Positions 33,840 to 46,921 of a stretch of 63,590 bases of DNA are shown piece by piece. The notes under the pieces were generated by a model. That model saw only the letters and a list, made by a program, of their open reading frames with translations, was not told the DNA's origin and searched no databases. Each line of letters opens with the position of its first letter. Within the stretch, counting starts at the first letter, position 1. Origin of the DNA: an uncultured Mucilaginibacter sp. (GTDB lineage Bacteria; Bacteroidota; Bacteroidia; Sphingobacteriales; Sphingobacteriaceae); assembly GCA_903863845.1 (NCBI GenBank), contig CAIPDP010000115.1, forward strand, positions 1 to 63,590, given 5' to 3'. Both the position numbers and the translations under genes were made by a program.

Positions 33840-36593
33840 TTATCTGGCAGCCTGTCCAGCCTGAGAAGCAGGGGCCGGTGCCGCAAAATGATAAGTGCCC
33901 GAACCGGCATGGATCAGTACGTAACCATTCTCTGCCGATCCGGCAACAATATCTTTATCAGCACTCAGGGCTTTACCTTCCTCGGTTATTTTATCAGCAG
34001 CGTCGGCCGGCAAAAAAATATCAGCCGTAGTATTTGATGGCACATCAATATTAAAATAGATATGGTCATCTTTAATTTCCCAACCCGATGTTGCTTTGCC
34101 ATAATAGGTCAGCAAACTGGCCGTAGCGTTGGTAAAACCACCACCCGGATGCGGCTGAATGCGAATATGTTTATAACCCGGACGATCTTCATAGGTATCA
34201 AGCCCGGCCATAACGCGATACATCCAATCGCCAATGGCACCATAAGAATAGTGGTTGAATGAATTCATGCTGGCGGCTTCGAAACTTTTATCGGGTTTTA
34301 TGCCATCCCAACGCTCCCAAATAGTGGTAGCGCCCATTTTTACAGGATACAACCATGATGGGTAGGTATCCTGCAATAACAAACGATAGGCAACATTATT
34401 GTATCCAAAGCGGGTAAGCACATGGCACAAATAAGGTGTACCCAGGAATCCGGTGGTTAGGTGGTTATCGTATCCGCTGATATTATCTACCAATCGTTTT
34501 GCAGCTTGCCCACGTAATTCTTCGGGCAACATATCAAAATTGAGCGCCAGGGTATAGGCTGTTTGCGTTCCGGAAACCAGGCGACCGTTTGCGGTCACGT
34601 ATTCTTTCAGGAAGGCTTCTTTTATCCGTTTCAGCAGCGCAGAATAAGTATCAACGTCATCTTTCTTACCCAACGCTTTTGCGGCATCTATCAGTAATTG
34701 CGTCGAGTGGGCATAAAAGCATTGGGCTATAAAGTATTTATCGGTAATGGCAGATGATCCATCCGTATCATCATCAATACTATAAAATAGCCAGTCGCCA
34801 AAATGAAATCCTGTATTCCACAAGTCGCTTTTACTTTGGGCCTGCATATAATTTACCCAGGCTTTCATGCTCGGATATTGGGTCTGCAGGATACGTTTAT
34901 CGCCATAGGCCAGGTAAACATTCCATGGAACAACTGTCGACACATCGGCCCAACCTGTACTTGGTGTAATTCCTCCGAGGCAATTCGGAATAACAAATGG
35001 CACCGCACCATTTGAACCCTGGTCTGCTGCTACATCGCGCAGCCATTTACCAAAAAAGTCGTTTACCCCCATGTTGAAAGTAGCAGTACGTGAAAACACC
35101 TGCGCATCACCCGTCCAGCCAAGCCGCTCGTCCCGCTGCGGACAATCAGTAGGAACATCTAAAAAGTTGCCCTTTTGCCCCCATTGAATATTATGCTGTA
35201 ACTGGTTGATCAACGCATTTGAGGTTGAGAAAGTACCTGTTGGCTTCATATCCGAATAAAGTGCAACAGCCGTCACATCATCAACTGTAACCTGGTCGGC
35301 AAGGCGACCTTCGATGCGAATGAACTGAAAGCCGTGAAAAGTAAAATGCGGCTCAAAAGTTTCATCCCCATCGCCTTTCAGTATATAAATATCCTGGGCT
35401 TTGGCAGCACGAAGGTTTTCGGTATAAAAATTACCGGCTTTATCCAGCACTTCAGCGTGCGAAACTTTTAGCGTATCCCCTGCTTTGCCATGTACTTTGA
35501 GTATAACCCATCCAACCAGGTTCTGACCGAAGTCGATAACGCGTTCATTTTTCGGGGTCTTAAAAATGCGTACGGGTTTAAATGTTTCGTGCTTTGTTAC
35601 CGGTTCGTTATAAGTCGCAAGTAAAATATCTTTGGAATAATCCTGCACGTGGACACCGCTCCATTTCGAATCATCGAAACCCGAAGTGGCCCAACCAGCC
35701 TGGTTTTTGTTATGATCGATAGTTTCGCCGTTATATATTTCGCTGTAGCGTATTTCGCCGGTTGACGATTTCCAGCTTTCATCTGAGCCGATCACCGCAG
35801 TCGAACCATCTTCATAAGTGATATTGATCTGTAACAATAAGGCAATATCTTTCCCGTATACATTACGCTTATCACTAAAACCAATAACACCACGATACCA
35901 ACCGCTGCCGAGCGTAGCGCCAACAATATTGTTACCGTGATTGAGTAAACTGGTGATATCATAAGTTTGGTATTGCAAACGCTTTTTATAGCTGGTCCAG
36001 CCGGGTGTCAGGTAGGCATCGCCGACACGATGACCATTGATCTGCGCCTCGTACATGCCATGCGCGGTAATATAGGCAGTTGCCGACCTGATCTTCTTAT
36101 TTAAAATAAACTGCTTACGCAATATAGGGCTGGGACGATTAACTGTATCCTCTACATAACCGGGCGTTATCCATTTGCCCTGCCAATCGGTAGCGTTAAG
36201 CAGTGCCATTTGCCACCATGCACCAACGCTCCAGGCTGAAGCAGCGCCATGGTTATCCCATACCTTTACCCGCCAGTAATATCGTTTACCTGATTGCAGC
36301 GCCAATCCTTTATAAGTAACCATAACCGATGAATCTGAGCTGATCTGACCAGAATCCCAAACAGCAGCACCAAAATTCGGTTTGCTGCTTACCTGGATGC
36401 GATAGGCCGTTTGCATCTCATTTCGTTTATCTACATCAAGCTGCCAGCTGAAACGCGGAAAAGCAACATCGATGCCTAAAGGATTACTACGATTCTCAAC
36501 CAGCAGGTTATCTGCTTTTAACTGGGCAAAAGTTTCAGCGGCCAGCATTTGCAGGCTGAATAGGATCACAAAAAATTTAATTCTGTAGTTCAT
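33840..36593 (-). CDS. Alpha-L-rhamnosidase, glycoside hydrolase family 78
   Basis: The 917-residue secreted enzyme (signal peptide about 1-23, ending AETFAQ) releases terminal alpha-L-rhamnose from plant polysaccharides and glycosides. Domains in order are a fibronectin-like N-terminus with QTAYRIQVSS and KRYYWRVKVWDNHG, an N-terminal rhamnosidase beta-domain, the (alpha/alpha)6 catalytic domain with the conserved acidic block DCPQRDERLGWTGDAQVF, and WERWDG plus NSFNHYSYGAIGDWMYRV, then a C-terminal beta-domain. It is an isolated gene rather than part of a polysaccharide utilisation locus. Confidence 0.92.
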   Translation of the reverse strand: MNYRIKFFVILFSLQMLAAETFAQLKADNLLVENRSNPLGIDVAFPRFSWQLDVDKRNEMQTAYRIQVSSKPNFGAAVWDSGQISSDSSVMVTYKGLALQSGKRYYWRVKVWDNHGAASAWSVGAWWQMALLNATDWQGKWITPGYVEDTVNRPSPILRKQFILNKKIRSATAYITAHGMYEAQINGHRVGDAYLTPGWTSYKKRLQYQTYDITSLLNHGNNIVGATLGSGWYRGVIGFSDKRNVYGKDIALLLQINITYEDGSTAVIGSDESWKSSTGEIRYSEIYNGETIDHNKNQAGWATSGFDDSKWSGVHVQDYSKDILLATYNEPVTKHETFKPVRIFKTPKNERVIDFGQNLVGWVILKVHGKAGDTLKVSHAEVLDKAGNFYTENLRAAKAQDIYILKGDGDETFEPHFTFHGFQFIRIEGRLADQVTVDDVTAVALYSDMKPTGTFSTSNALINQLQHNIQWGQKGNFLDVPTDCPQRDERLGWTGDAQVFSRTATFNMGVNDFFGKWLRDVAADQGSNGAVPFVIPNCLGGITPSTGWADVSTVVPWNVYLAYGDKRILQTQYPSMKAWVNYMQAQSKSDLWNTGFHFGDWLFYSIDDDTDGSSAITDKYFIAQCFYAHSTQLLIDAAKALGKKDDVDTYSALLKRIKEAFLKEYVTANGRLVSGTQTAYTLALNFDMLPEELRGQAAKRLVDNISGYDNHLTTGFLGTPYLCHVLTRFGYNNVAYRLLLQDTYPSWLYPVKMGATTIWERWDGIKPDKSFEAASMNSFNHYSYGAIGDWMYRVMAGLDTYEDRPGYKHIRIQPHPGGGFTNATASLLTYYGKATSGWEIKDDHIYFNIDVPSNTTADIFLPADAADKITEEGKALSADKDIVAGSAENGYVLIHAGSGTYHFAAPAPASQAGQAAR

Positions 36594-36842
36594 CTGGGTT
36601 TATTTTTGGGTTTCGTTCGCAACCTTAAAGAACGTGGAAAACGAACGTGGTATATGGTGCAAACCCAAATCTAATAAAACAGCCTTTAAACTTCCATTTT
36701 AATTATAGGATTTAGACGAAGAAATGGCATTTATTTTTGGCCAGGAGAAAACCTTCCATAATTTTTAATTTCCGGAAGCGATCAAATGAAAAATGACGCA
36801 AAAAAAATAGATTTAGCCGAATATACCTTTCGGTATAGAAAT

Positions 36843-37706
36843 CTAATTTAGCTTCAGTGAGTTGGTGTTTGTATTCAAATAACCGCTCAGTGCAGCCAGA
36901 CGGTCGGTATTGATCAGGTCTACGCCGCATTTAAGCAATTCGTCCCAAACAACTTTGCGTTCGGGTGAGGCCCAAAGTCTAACTTTTGTACCTATACGAT
37001 GCGCCATCGTTACAAAATTTTCCAGGCGTTGTTCCTGTCTTGCTGGTATGGGTCCTTTACCGTTCCAACGTAATAAACGGGAATATTTACAGCTGGCCAT
37101 AGAAAAAACATTGCTGCTCGAGCTATCGCGCGAAACTTTGCGCAGATCCTCATCGATAAAAGCAAAACGTCGCACCTCCGATTCAAGCATACCATAGGGT
37201 TTATGGCCGGAAATAACCACTGTAACGGCACCAACGGTGACTTTGCCATTCCTGTAACTGGTAAGCATACTGCTGTAATTACTCAATACACGCTCCAATT
37301 CGCGGTATGTTCGGTTAGCTTTGGTTTTGATATCGATCATAAGTATAATGGGCTGATCGTAGTCCGTGTAAACGCGACCGTTATTTTGAGTAACCCGGGC
37401 ATATAATGGCCTGAGGTATAAATTCTCAAGATTGTGCCCGTGCCTGAACAGCGGACAGAAGTGACCAACCACCAGGGTTGTATCTTCAAGGAAAACATCA
37501 GCCTCGATATTGGTAAACCCATAGTCAAGGGCATCAAATAATGGGTGCTGATGTTTGTAATCGTTATGTGCAAAACCGTTTGGAATCGGTACACTTTGAG
37601 CCCGCGACGACAAGTGCACAACAAATAATAACGAAAATGCGAGTAAAATACCTGTAATCAGATTTTTAATATTCCGTGAACCAGGGGCTTTGATAGATTT
37701 CATCAT
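36843..37706 (-). CDS. Secreted PLC-like/GDPD-like phosphodiesterase
   Basis: The 287-residue protein has a signal sequence (about 1-35) and a TIM-barrel phosphodiesterase fold related to glycerophosphodiester phosphodiesterases. Motifs are GFAHNDYKHQHPLFDALDYGFTNIEADVFLEDTTLVVGH, giving the catalytic HN...EADV...H residues of the family, and later WASPERKVVWDELLKCGVDLINTDRL. Substrate is unknown (glycerophosphodiester or phosphatidylinositol). It follows the rhamnosidase promoter region on the minus strand without tight coupling. Confidence 0.82.
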   Translation of the reverse strand: MMKSIKAPGSRNIKNLITGILLAFSLLFVVHLSSRAQSVPIPNGFAHNDYKHQHPLFDALDYGFTNIEADVFLEDTTLVVGHFCPLFRHGHNLENLYLRPLYARVTQNNGRVYTDYDQPIILMIDIKTKANRTYRELERVLSNYSSMLTSYRNGKVTVGAVTVVISGHKPYGMLESEVRRFAFIDEDLRKVSRDSSSSNVFSMASCKYSRLLRWNGKGPIPARQEQRLENFVTMAHRIGTKVRLWASPERKVVWDELLKCGVDLINTDRLAALSGYLNTNTNSLKLN

Positions 37707-37887
37707 TCACGAGTTTTGTTTGCGGTGCAGGTAAATTTTTAAATAAATGGCTGATTTAGAAGGATTGACACCTGTGAATTGGTTTACGCAAAGGAAAACG
37801 AAATGTTGCTGATTTAATTGCAATTGTTTTCAACAAGATGAGGAAAACGGTTCAAATAAAATACAATTAAAATTTGCCCGGTGAAGT

Positions 37888-38502
37888 TTATTCATTGGCT
37901 TGATGGTGACTGTGTCTGACGCGCCTTTCTATACGCCTGTCGGGCATGAACCACATAATAGCTACAATGGCAAACATAGCCAATGCTATACCGGGTTTAT
38001 AAAACGCCATTGCTATCCCTGCAGCATAGATACCAAGCGAAGCTTTTCCTTTCCAGTCTTTTCCCATAGCTTCTGCCAATGCCGAATTCTTACCGCAATG
38101 ACTAACCAGCACATACGATAGGATGGTATAGGATATGGCACACATAAAAAGTATGATTCCATAGGCCGTAACCGGTGCCTGTGAAAAATTATTCTCGCCC
38201 ATCCAGGCAGTAGCAAATGGCATCAGTGACAACCAAAACAATAAATGCAGGTTGGCCCATAAGGCTCCGCCGGTGATGTTTTCAACCAGATACAGCATAT
38301 GGTGGTGGTTGTTCCAGTAGATACCCACGTTAACGAAACTCAAAATATAACTTAACAATATTGGCCACATGTTCCATATCGCCGGCCAGGTATCACCTGA
38401 AACACTGTTCACCACCGAGGGCACTTTCAGCTCCAAAACCATAATGGTGATGATAATAGCAATTACACCATCGCTAAAAGCCTCTAAACGGGATTTCTTC
38501 AT
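37888..38502 (-). CDS. TMEM175-family potassium channel (DUF1211)
   Basis: The ~204-residue integral membrane protein starts MKKSRLEAFSDGVIAIIITIMVLELKVP, which carries the FSDG signature of bacterial TMEM175 channels. Six hydrophobic segments follow. Bacterial members form tetrameric leak channels for K+. The start two codons inside the longest frame (MYMKKS) is preferred because MKKSRLEAFSDG is the family N-terminus. The FSDG motif is intact. Confidence 0.85.
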   Translation of the reverse strand: MKKSRLEAFSDGVIAIIITIMVLELKVPSVVNSVSGDTWPAIWNMWPILLSYILSFVNVGIYWNNHHHMLYLVENITGGALWANLHLLFWLSLMPFATAWMGENNFSQAPVTAYGIILFMCAISYTILSYVLVSHCGKNSALAEAMGKDWKGKASLGIYAAGIAMAFYKPGIALAMFAIVAIMWFMPDRRIERRVRHSHHQANE

Positions 38503-38704
38503 GTACAAATAATTAGCGATACCAATATAATGATTTGCCTCGATCAGTCAATTTAAGGTTGATGGCTTTTATTCCAAAAAGTACTACACGCTGAGGTTGT
38601 AAGCAGTTTGGTGCGAAATTAAAACCGCCTGCCTTTGCAATCCGTTCGTCATAATAGTAAAGTAATTAACATTAAACATCACCTGCTGAACGATAATAGA
38701 AATC

Positions 38705-39130
38705 ATGAAAACAAAAACCATCAAAAAAATCGCCATATACACTACCTCCACGGTAGCGCTATTGGTGGTGGTACTTGCCGTGCACATCTGGTGGGTTTAC
38801 CATCCGCGAATTAGTCCTTACACGAAAGTAATGGCCCGTATCGATATCAGCCAACCGATATCTCAAACAGATGCCAACAAGATCAGCACCTGGTTATACC
38901 ACCAAAAGGGCGTTGACCATGTACTGGTCAACCCTGATTCACGCATAGCCGTATTTACATTTTTCCCAGCCCAGGTTTCGGGCAATGACATTGTTAAACG
39001 GTTCAAAGTGCAGCTGCCCTATCCTGCCCGGCGATTTATGCCAAGCCAAAACCAACTGGCCAGCAGCTGCCCGGTAGCCGGATCGTCCTTTTATTACAAG
39101 GTTTACAAATTTATAGATAACATACTTTAA
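38705..39130 (+). CDS. Membrane-anchored protein with HMA-like fold
   Basis: The 141-residue protein has one N-terminal membrane anchor (about 8-32, KIAIYTTSTVALLVVVLAVHIWWVYH). A soluble part follows whose middle (about 46-100, 'DISQPISQTDANKISTWLYHQKGVDHVLVNPDSRIAVFTFFPAQVSGNDIVKRF') has a ferredoxin/HMA-like beta-alpha-beta pattern but no CxxC metal site. No named family is recognised. It ends 10 bp before the globin lipoprotein gene and should share its transcript. A joint role in haem or metal handling is inference. Confidence 0.7.
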   Translation: MKTKTIKKIAIYTTSTVALLVVVLAVHIWWVYHPRISPYTKVMARIDISQPISQTDANKISTWLYHQKGVDHVLVNPDSRIAVFTFFPAQVSGNDIVKRFKVQLPYPARRFMPSQNQLASSCPVAGSSFYYKVYKFIDNIL

Positions 39131-39140
39131 CAACACCAAC

Positions 39141-39704
39141 ATGAAAAAACTAACATTTCTACCCGTGATAGCTATTATAGCGATAGCTACGCTAGTGTTC
39201 CCGGCATGCAGCAAGAAAGCATCCTCTAATCCAACACCTGTAGGCACTACGCTGTACGATTCCCTGGGCGGAACGACCCTTGTAGCCGACCCAACCCATC
39301 CCGGCGCCATGATCGAGAAAGGTCGCCTCGGTATTCGCAACGTCATCGACAGCACTATTTTTGTGATCGCAGCCGACTCAAGGATAAACGGCCATTTTAC
39401 AGTGTTACTGTCAGAAGTAACCAAAGGCGATCTCTCGGGCTTTACAGATCTAAGTGAAAACCTGACCACTTTTGTGGCTGGAGCAACCGGAGCAAAAAAC
39501 TTTATTTATATCGGCTTAAGTATGCACGATGCACACGATCCGGCAGTAAACAACCGAATGAACGGAAAAGCTACCAGTGCTGATTTTGATGCATTTGTAT
39601 CCGACCTTGCCACCGGAGCCGGCAAAAATAAACTACCATCCAATCTGCTCACTTCAGTCGCCAAAATTGTTGAGAGCCTGCGCAGCCAGGTTGTGCAAAT
39701 GTAG
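39141..39704 (+). CDS. Lipoprotein truncated haemoglobin
   Basis: The 187-residue protein starts with a lipoprotein signal (MKKLTFLPVIAIIAIATLVFPACSKK; lipobox FPAC). The rest matches group-1 truncated haemoglobin: LYDSLGG at the start, 'RNVIDSTIFVIAADSRINGHF' in helix B-E, a probable proximal histidine in 'IGLSMHDAHDPAVNNRMNGKATSADFDAFVSDLATG', and a C-terminal helix. A membrane-anchored extracytoplasmic globin is unusual, since most globins are cytosolic. It follows the HMA-like gene by 10 bp. Haem binding is inferred from the fold. Confidence 0.75.
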   Translation: MKKLTFLPVIAIIAIATLVFPACSKKASSNPTPVGTTLYDSLGGTTLVADPTHPGAMIEKGRLGIRNVIDSTIFVIAADSRINGHFTVLLSEVTKGDLSGFTDLSENLTTFVAGATGAKNFIYIGLSMHDAHDPAVNNRMNGKATSADFDAFVSDLATGAGKNKLPSNLLTSVAKIVESLRSQVVQM

Positions 39705-39737
39705 TATCGGTTTTAATGGTTGATATATTTGGTTGAA

Positions 39738-39767
39738 GGAAGGGCCGCGCGAGCGGTCCTTTTTTTT
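39738..39767 (+). terminator. Terminator of the globin gene
   Basis: AGGGCCGC pairs with GCGGTCCT (one G-T pair) around GCGA and is followed by a run of T (to about 39767). It lies about 35 bp after the globin stop codon. Confidence 0.6.
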
Positions 39768-39904
39768 GTGGGTGGTTGGGTGGTTGATTAAGTGAGTGGT
39801 TGATTAAGTTAAAAAGAATATCGAACACCGAATAATGAATATCAAATAATGAAGTTCTAATGCTTCGATATTGGATATTCCTGATTCGATATTTTCTTAG
39901 CGAG

Positions 39905-40160
39905 TGCCCAAATGCCCCAATGACGCGCAGCAAAAGACAAAAGACAAAGGACAAAGGACAAAGGACAAAGGACCAATGACGCGAAGCGAATGACCGAATG
40001 ACGCGAAGCAAATGCCCCAATGACGCGCAGCAAATGACAAAGGAGAAATGACAAAGGAGAAATGACAAAGGAGAAAGGACAAAGGAGAAAGGACAAAGGA
40101 GAAAGGACAAAGGAGAAAGGACGCGCAGCAAATGCCCCAATGCCGCGCAGCAAATGACTA
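39905..40160. repeat. Heptamer and 22-bp tandem repeats downstream of the rRNA operon
   Basis: AAAGGAC/AAAGGAG heptamers are interleaved with three copies of TGCCCCAATGACGCGCAGCAAA. The same heptamer family occurs upstream of the operon at 46629-46770, so the whole rRNA operon is bracketed by related repeats. Confidence 0.75.
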
Positions 40161-40169
40161 AAAACAAGA

Positions 40170-40196
40170 AAGCCCGTGTCAGGTGACAACGGGCTT
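40170..40196 (-). terminator. rRNA operon terminator
   Basis: AAGCCCGT (40170-40177) and ACGGGCTT (40189-40196) pair, with an inner TGTCA/TGACA helix. On the minus strand the hairpin is followed by a T-rich tail. It lies 12 bp after the 3' end of 5S rRNA. Confidence 0.7.
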
Positions 40197-40207
40197 CTTA
40201 TAAAATT

Positions 40208-40316
<109 letters not shown>

Positions 40317-40599
40317 ATGTTTTTGAGGTGAAAGCTTAAAGGCCAAAGGATATTGGTCCTTTGCACGCTTTTTAGCTTACCTGCTAATATTTTTATAGTT
40401 CATCTGTTGATTGGCTTGATTGGTTGATTCAGTTTGGTCTTGCAACCATTTAACTTAATCAACTCATTCCAACTTAGTCAACTCAGAGTAAACTAAGACA
40501 TTACTGGAAGAAGTCATTTTGAAAAGAAGAACAACAGTATCATTATCTGTTGTTGTTTTGTTGGGTCCGGAACTAGTTCCGGACCCTTAATTCAACACG
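40317..40599 (-). other. 23S-5S spacer with TTGATTGG/TCAACT repeats
   Basis: The 283-bp spacer includes a 40405-40495 stretch of repeated GATTGGTTGATTCAG-like words and their inverted counterparts (AATCAACTCATTCCAACTTAG). These could pair to form a processing stem. No gene is present. Confidence 0.5.
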
Positions 40600-43480
<2,881 letters not shown>

Positions 43481-43740
43481 GATACCGCCTTTTGCTCGGT
43501 ATTGTATGCCTTTATTTTAGGTCTGTTATCCGCTACTTGTTATCAGTTCTCAGTTTACCGTCTTGCGACCGTTCCCTAATCCCCGCTAATCGTTCGCCGA
43601 CAACGCCTATCTGTTGTCTTCTCTTCAATTTAACTTCTTCCAATATGTCAAAGAACTTTCGTTTGAGGTCAAAGGTGAAAGCTGAAAGGTTAAAGGTTTT
43701 CACCTCTCTCCTTTTGCCTTTATCCTTTTACCTTAACTGG
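43481..43740. other. tRNA-Ala to 23S spacer with AAAGG repeats
   Basis: The spacer carries AAAGGT-type words (43665-43700) and their complements (CCTTTTGCC, CCTTTTACC, 43710-43735) that could form a stem. No gene is present. Confidence 0.45.
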
Positions 43741-43814
43741 TGGAGAATAACGGATTCGAACCGTTGACCCCCTGCGTGCAAGGCAGGTGCTCTAGCCAGC
43801 TGAGCTAATCCCCC
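43741..43814 (-). tRNA. tRNA-Ala (TGC)
   Basis: The 74-nt minus-strand cloverleaf begins GGGGGATTAGCTCAGCTGG and has anticodon TGC within CTTGCACG. The acceptor stem GGGGGAT/ATTCTCC pairs with two G-T pairs and the discriminator is A. CCA is not encoded. It lies in the 16S-23S spacer. Confidence 0.97.
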
Positions 43815-43902
43815 GATTAGATGTGCTGAAAGTTTCAATGGTCAAAGGTTAAAGGTTTTTTACCTTTCGCCTTTTACCTTTCTGCCTTTCTGCCTGCTAT
43901 AG

Positions 43903-43977
43903 TAGTCCCGAGCAGATTTGAACTGCTGACCCCTACATTATCAGTGTAGTGCTCTAACCAAACTGAGCTACGGGACT
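43903..43977 (-). tRNA. tRNA-Ile (GAT)
   Basis: The 75-nt minus-strand cloverleaf has acceptor AGTCCCG/CGGGACT (7 perfect pairs), anticodon GAT in CTGATAATG and discriminator A without encoded CCA. It is the first tRNA after 16S, the standard order in this phylum. Confidence 0.97.
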
Positions 43978-44331
43978 TTCTTAAGTCGCAGTATTTAGTT
44001 GCAGTCGCAGGCTTTTATCTCTGCTACTTACTACTGCTACTGCCACTTTGTGTCCCGAACATCTTCTGGCCCGGCACCCTCCGATGGCTTCATCTTCCTG
44101 GGTTTTCCTTTTTGTTAGTCGATTTGTGACCTGTTAACCGGTTAACCAATTAACTAATCACCTATCTCTAACCTTTTTCTTTAAGAGAACAATCAAAGCG
44201 CAGCAGTTTTACTACCTTTTATTTAAGGTCTGTTGACTGCGTTGATTCAGTTATTGGTCGATCAGGTTATTGCTAACCTATTCAACTTATCCTAACTTAT
44301 TCAACATGGTCAACTAACAGAATACTGCTCC
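43978..44331 (-). other. 16S to tRNA-Ile spacer with GTTAACC/TTCAAC repeats
   Basis: The 354-bp spacer holds GTTAACCGGTTAACC (about 44130-44150, itself palindromic) and a 44220-44320 stretch of TTGATTCAG and TATTCAACTTA-like words. It may help rRNA processing. No gene is seen. Confidence 0.5.
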
Positions 44332-45855
<1,524 letters not shown>

Positions 45856-46225
45856 ATAATGTTTTGTTTGCTCCAGACTCTACTTTTTAAAACTCAAAAT
45901 AGAAATCTGTTATCTTGGTGACTTATGATTCGTTAATTAGTTAACTGGTAACCAATCTCCTCCTCTCAGCCACCTGTATCTTCTTCAGTATTCCTATACC
46001 TTAAAAATTGACAGTGCTGTATGCTCCAACTTCCCCGTTACCAGTTCCGTCTTCCTACACAGCCCCGCTGCGCTTTTTGATTATCTCTTAGTTTTTATAA
46101 GAACTTTGCTCCTTGCCTCGCGGTTCGGATTATTTAGTATCGCTGTTAAACGATTACTTTTCTGATTTGGATACCGGAAATCGCTTCCGGTATTTTTTGA
46201 CCCTTAGTGGGCCTGTTTGTTTTGG
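45856..46225 (-). other. rRNA leader
   Basis: This is the region between the proximal rRNA promoter and 16S. It includes a GTTAATTAGTTAACTGGTAAC run (45936-45955) complementary in style to the spacer repeats, consistent with a processing stem. No gene is seen. Confidence 0.5.
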
Positions 46226-46230
46226 GACTG

Positions 46231-46261
46231 CAAAGGTAAGAACCTTTTTCGCTTCTGCAAA
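46231..46261 (-). promoter_or_regulatory. rRNA operon promoter P2 (proximal)
   Basis: On the minus strand TTTG (46258-46261) and TACCTTTG (46231-46238) are separated by exactly 19 bp, matching the Bacteroidota -33/-7 consensus. The predicted transcription start is about 46224. Confidence 0.75.
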
Positions 46262-46331
46262 ACTTATTTGAATTAAATATTTTTGCTTTTAAACTCCTCT
46301 CAGAACAATCCGCTACCTCATTTGCGGGCTG

Positions 46332-46362
46332 CAAAGGTAAGCAGATATTTGGCTTCACCAAA
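46332..46362 (-). promoter_or_regulatory. rRNA operon promoter P1 (distal)
   Basis: A second copy of the motif, TTTG (46359-46362) then 19 bp then TACCTTTG (46332-46339), lies 101 bp upstream of P2. The predicted start is about 46325. Two tandem promoters are normal for strong rRNA operons. Confidence 0.75.
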
Positions 46363-46628
46363 CCATTGCATCAAAAAAGGTGATAGTGTAAATGCAACAC
46401 ACTACAAATCAGCGTGAAAAAATTTCATTGGCACACGTGTCCGGTTTCATAGTTCATAGATGATGGTTCATGGTCCATAGTCGATAGTCCATAGTCCACA
46501 GTTTTATGGTTTATGGTTTTAGTCTTTGGTACAAAGCACCAGTACCAGAATTATAATCCATAAACTTTTATTTATCCTCTATAATATATAGTAGGTTAAG
46601 ATGTATAATTTGTCTGGCGATAATTTTC

Positions 46629-46770
46629 AAGGATAAAGGATAAAGGATAAAGGATAAAGGATAAAGGATAAAGGATAAAGGATAAAGGATAAAGGATAAA
46701 GGACAAAGGATAAAGGACAAGGGATAAAGGACAAAGGACAAAGGACAAAGGACAAAGGACAAAGGACAAA
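46629..46770. repeat. Heptamer tandem array upstream of the rRNA operon
   Basis: About 20 copies of a 7-bp unit, AAGGATA shifting to AAGGACA toward the right. Imperfect inverted copies of a GGTTCATGGTCCATAG word flank it (about 46467-46482 and 46789-46815). Confidence 0.85.
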
Positions 46771-46886
46771 TGACCCAAACCAATAGCTATGGTCCATGAA
46801 CTATGAACCATGAACCAGAATAGTTAAAAGATGTTAAATACTTTATAAGGTAATACAAGCCATCTATATTAGCTGGGAAATAAATA

Positions 46887-46917
46887 ATTGACTGATTTAT
46901 AAATTAGCGTATCTTTG
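46887..46917 (+). promoter_or_regulatory. bamD promoter, probably giving a near-leaderless mRNA
   Basis: ATTG (46887-46890), a 19-bp spacer and TATCTTTG (46910-46917) match the -33/-7 consensus. The ATG begins at 46922, only 5 bp after the -7 box, so the predicted start of the transcript falls at or inside the first codon. Confidence 0.6.
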
Positions 46918-46921
46918 CAAA

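Larger units (their letters stand above)
39705..40207. other. 503-bp repeat-rich region between the globin gene and the rRNA operon
   Basis: After an initial hairpin (39738-39760) come short-period tandem repeats: a GTTGATTAAG run (39776-39812), a segment with repeated TATCGAA/ATATC words (39826-39895), three copies of a TGCCCCAATGACGCGCAGCAAA unit (about 39910-39933, 40012-40035, 40128-40152) and heptamers AAAGGAC/AAAGGAG (39937-39974, 40040-40120). No gene is supported. Open frames here encode only translated repeats. Confidence 0.7.
46380..46921. other. Intergenic region of phrase-like repeats between rRNA promoter and bamD
   Basis: It holds CATAGT/TCATGG words (46447-46535), the heptamer array (46629-46770), and inverted CATAGT/TCATGG words again (46782-46816). 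No gene is supported. Confidence 0.65.

Noticed and set aside
38939..39469. 176-codon minus-strand frame opposite the globin and HMA-like genes
   Set aside because: It spans two well-supported plus-strand genes and has no recognisable domain.
46568..46811. Minus-strand frames of LSFILYPLSFILYPL type
   Set aside because: Same artefact of the heptamer array, in two reading frames.
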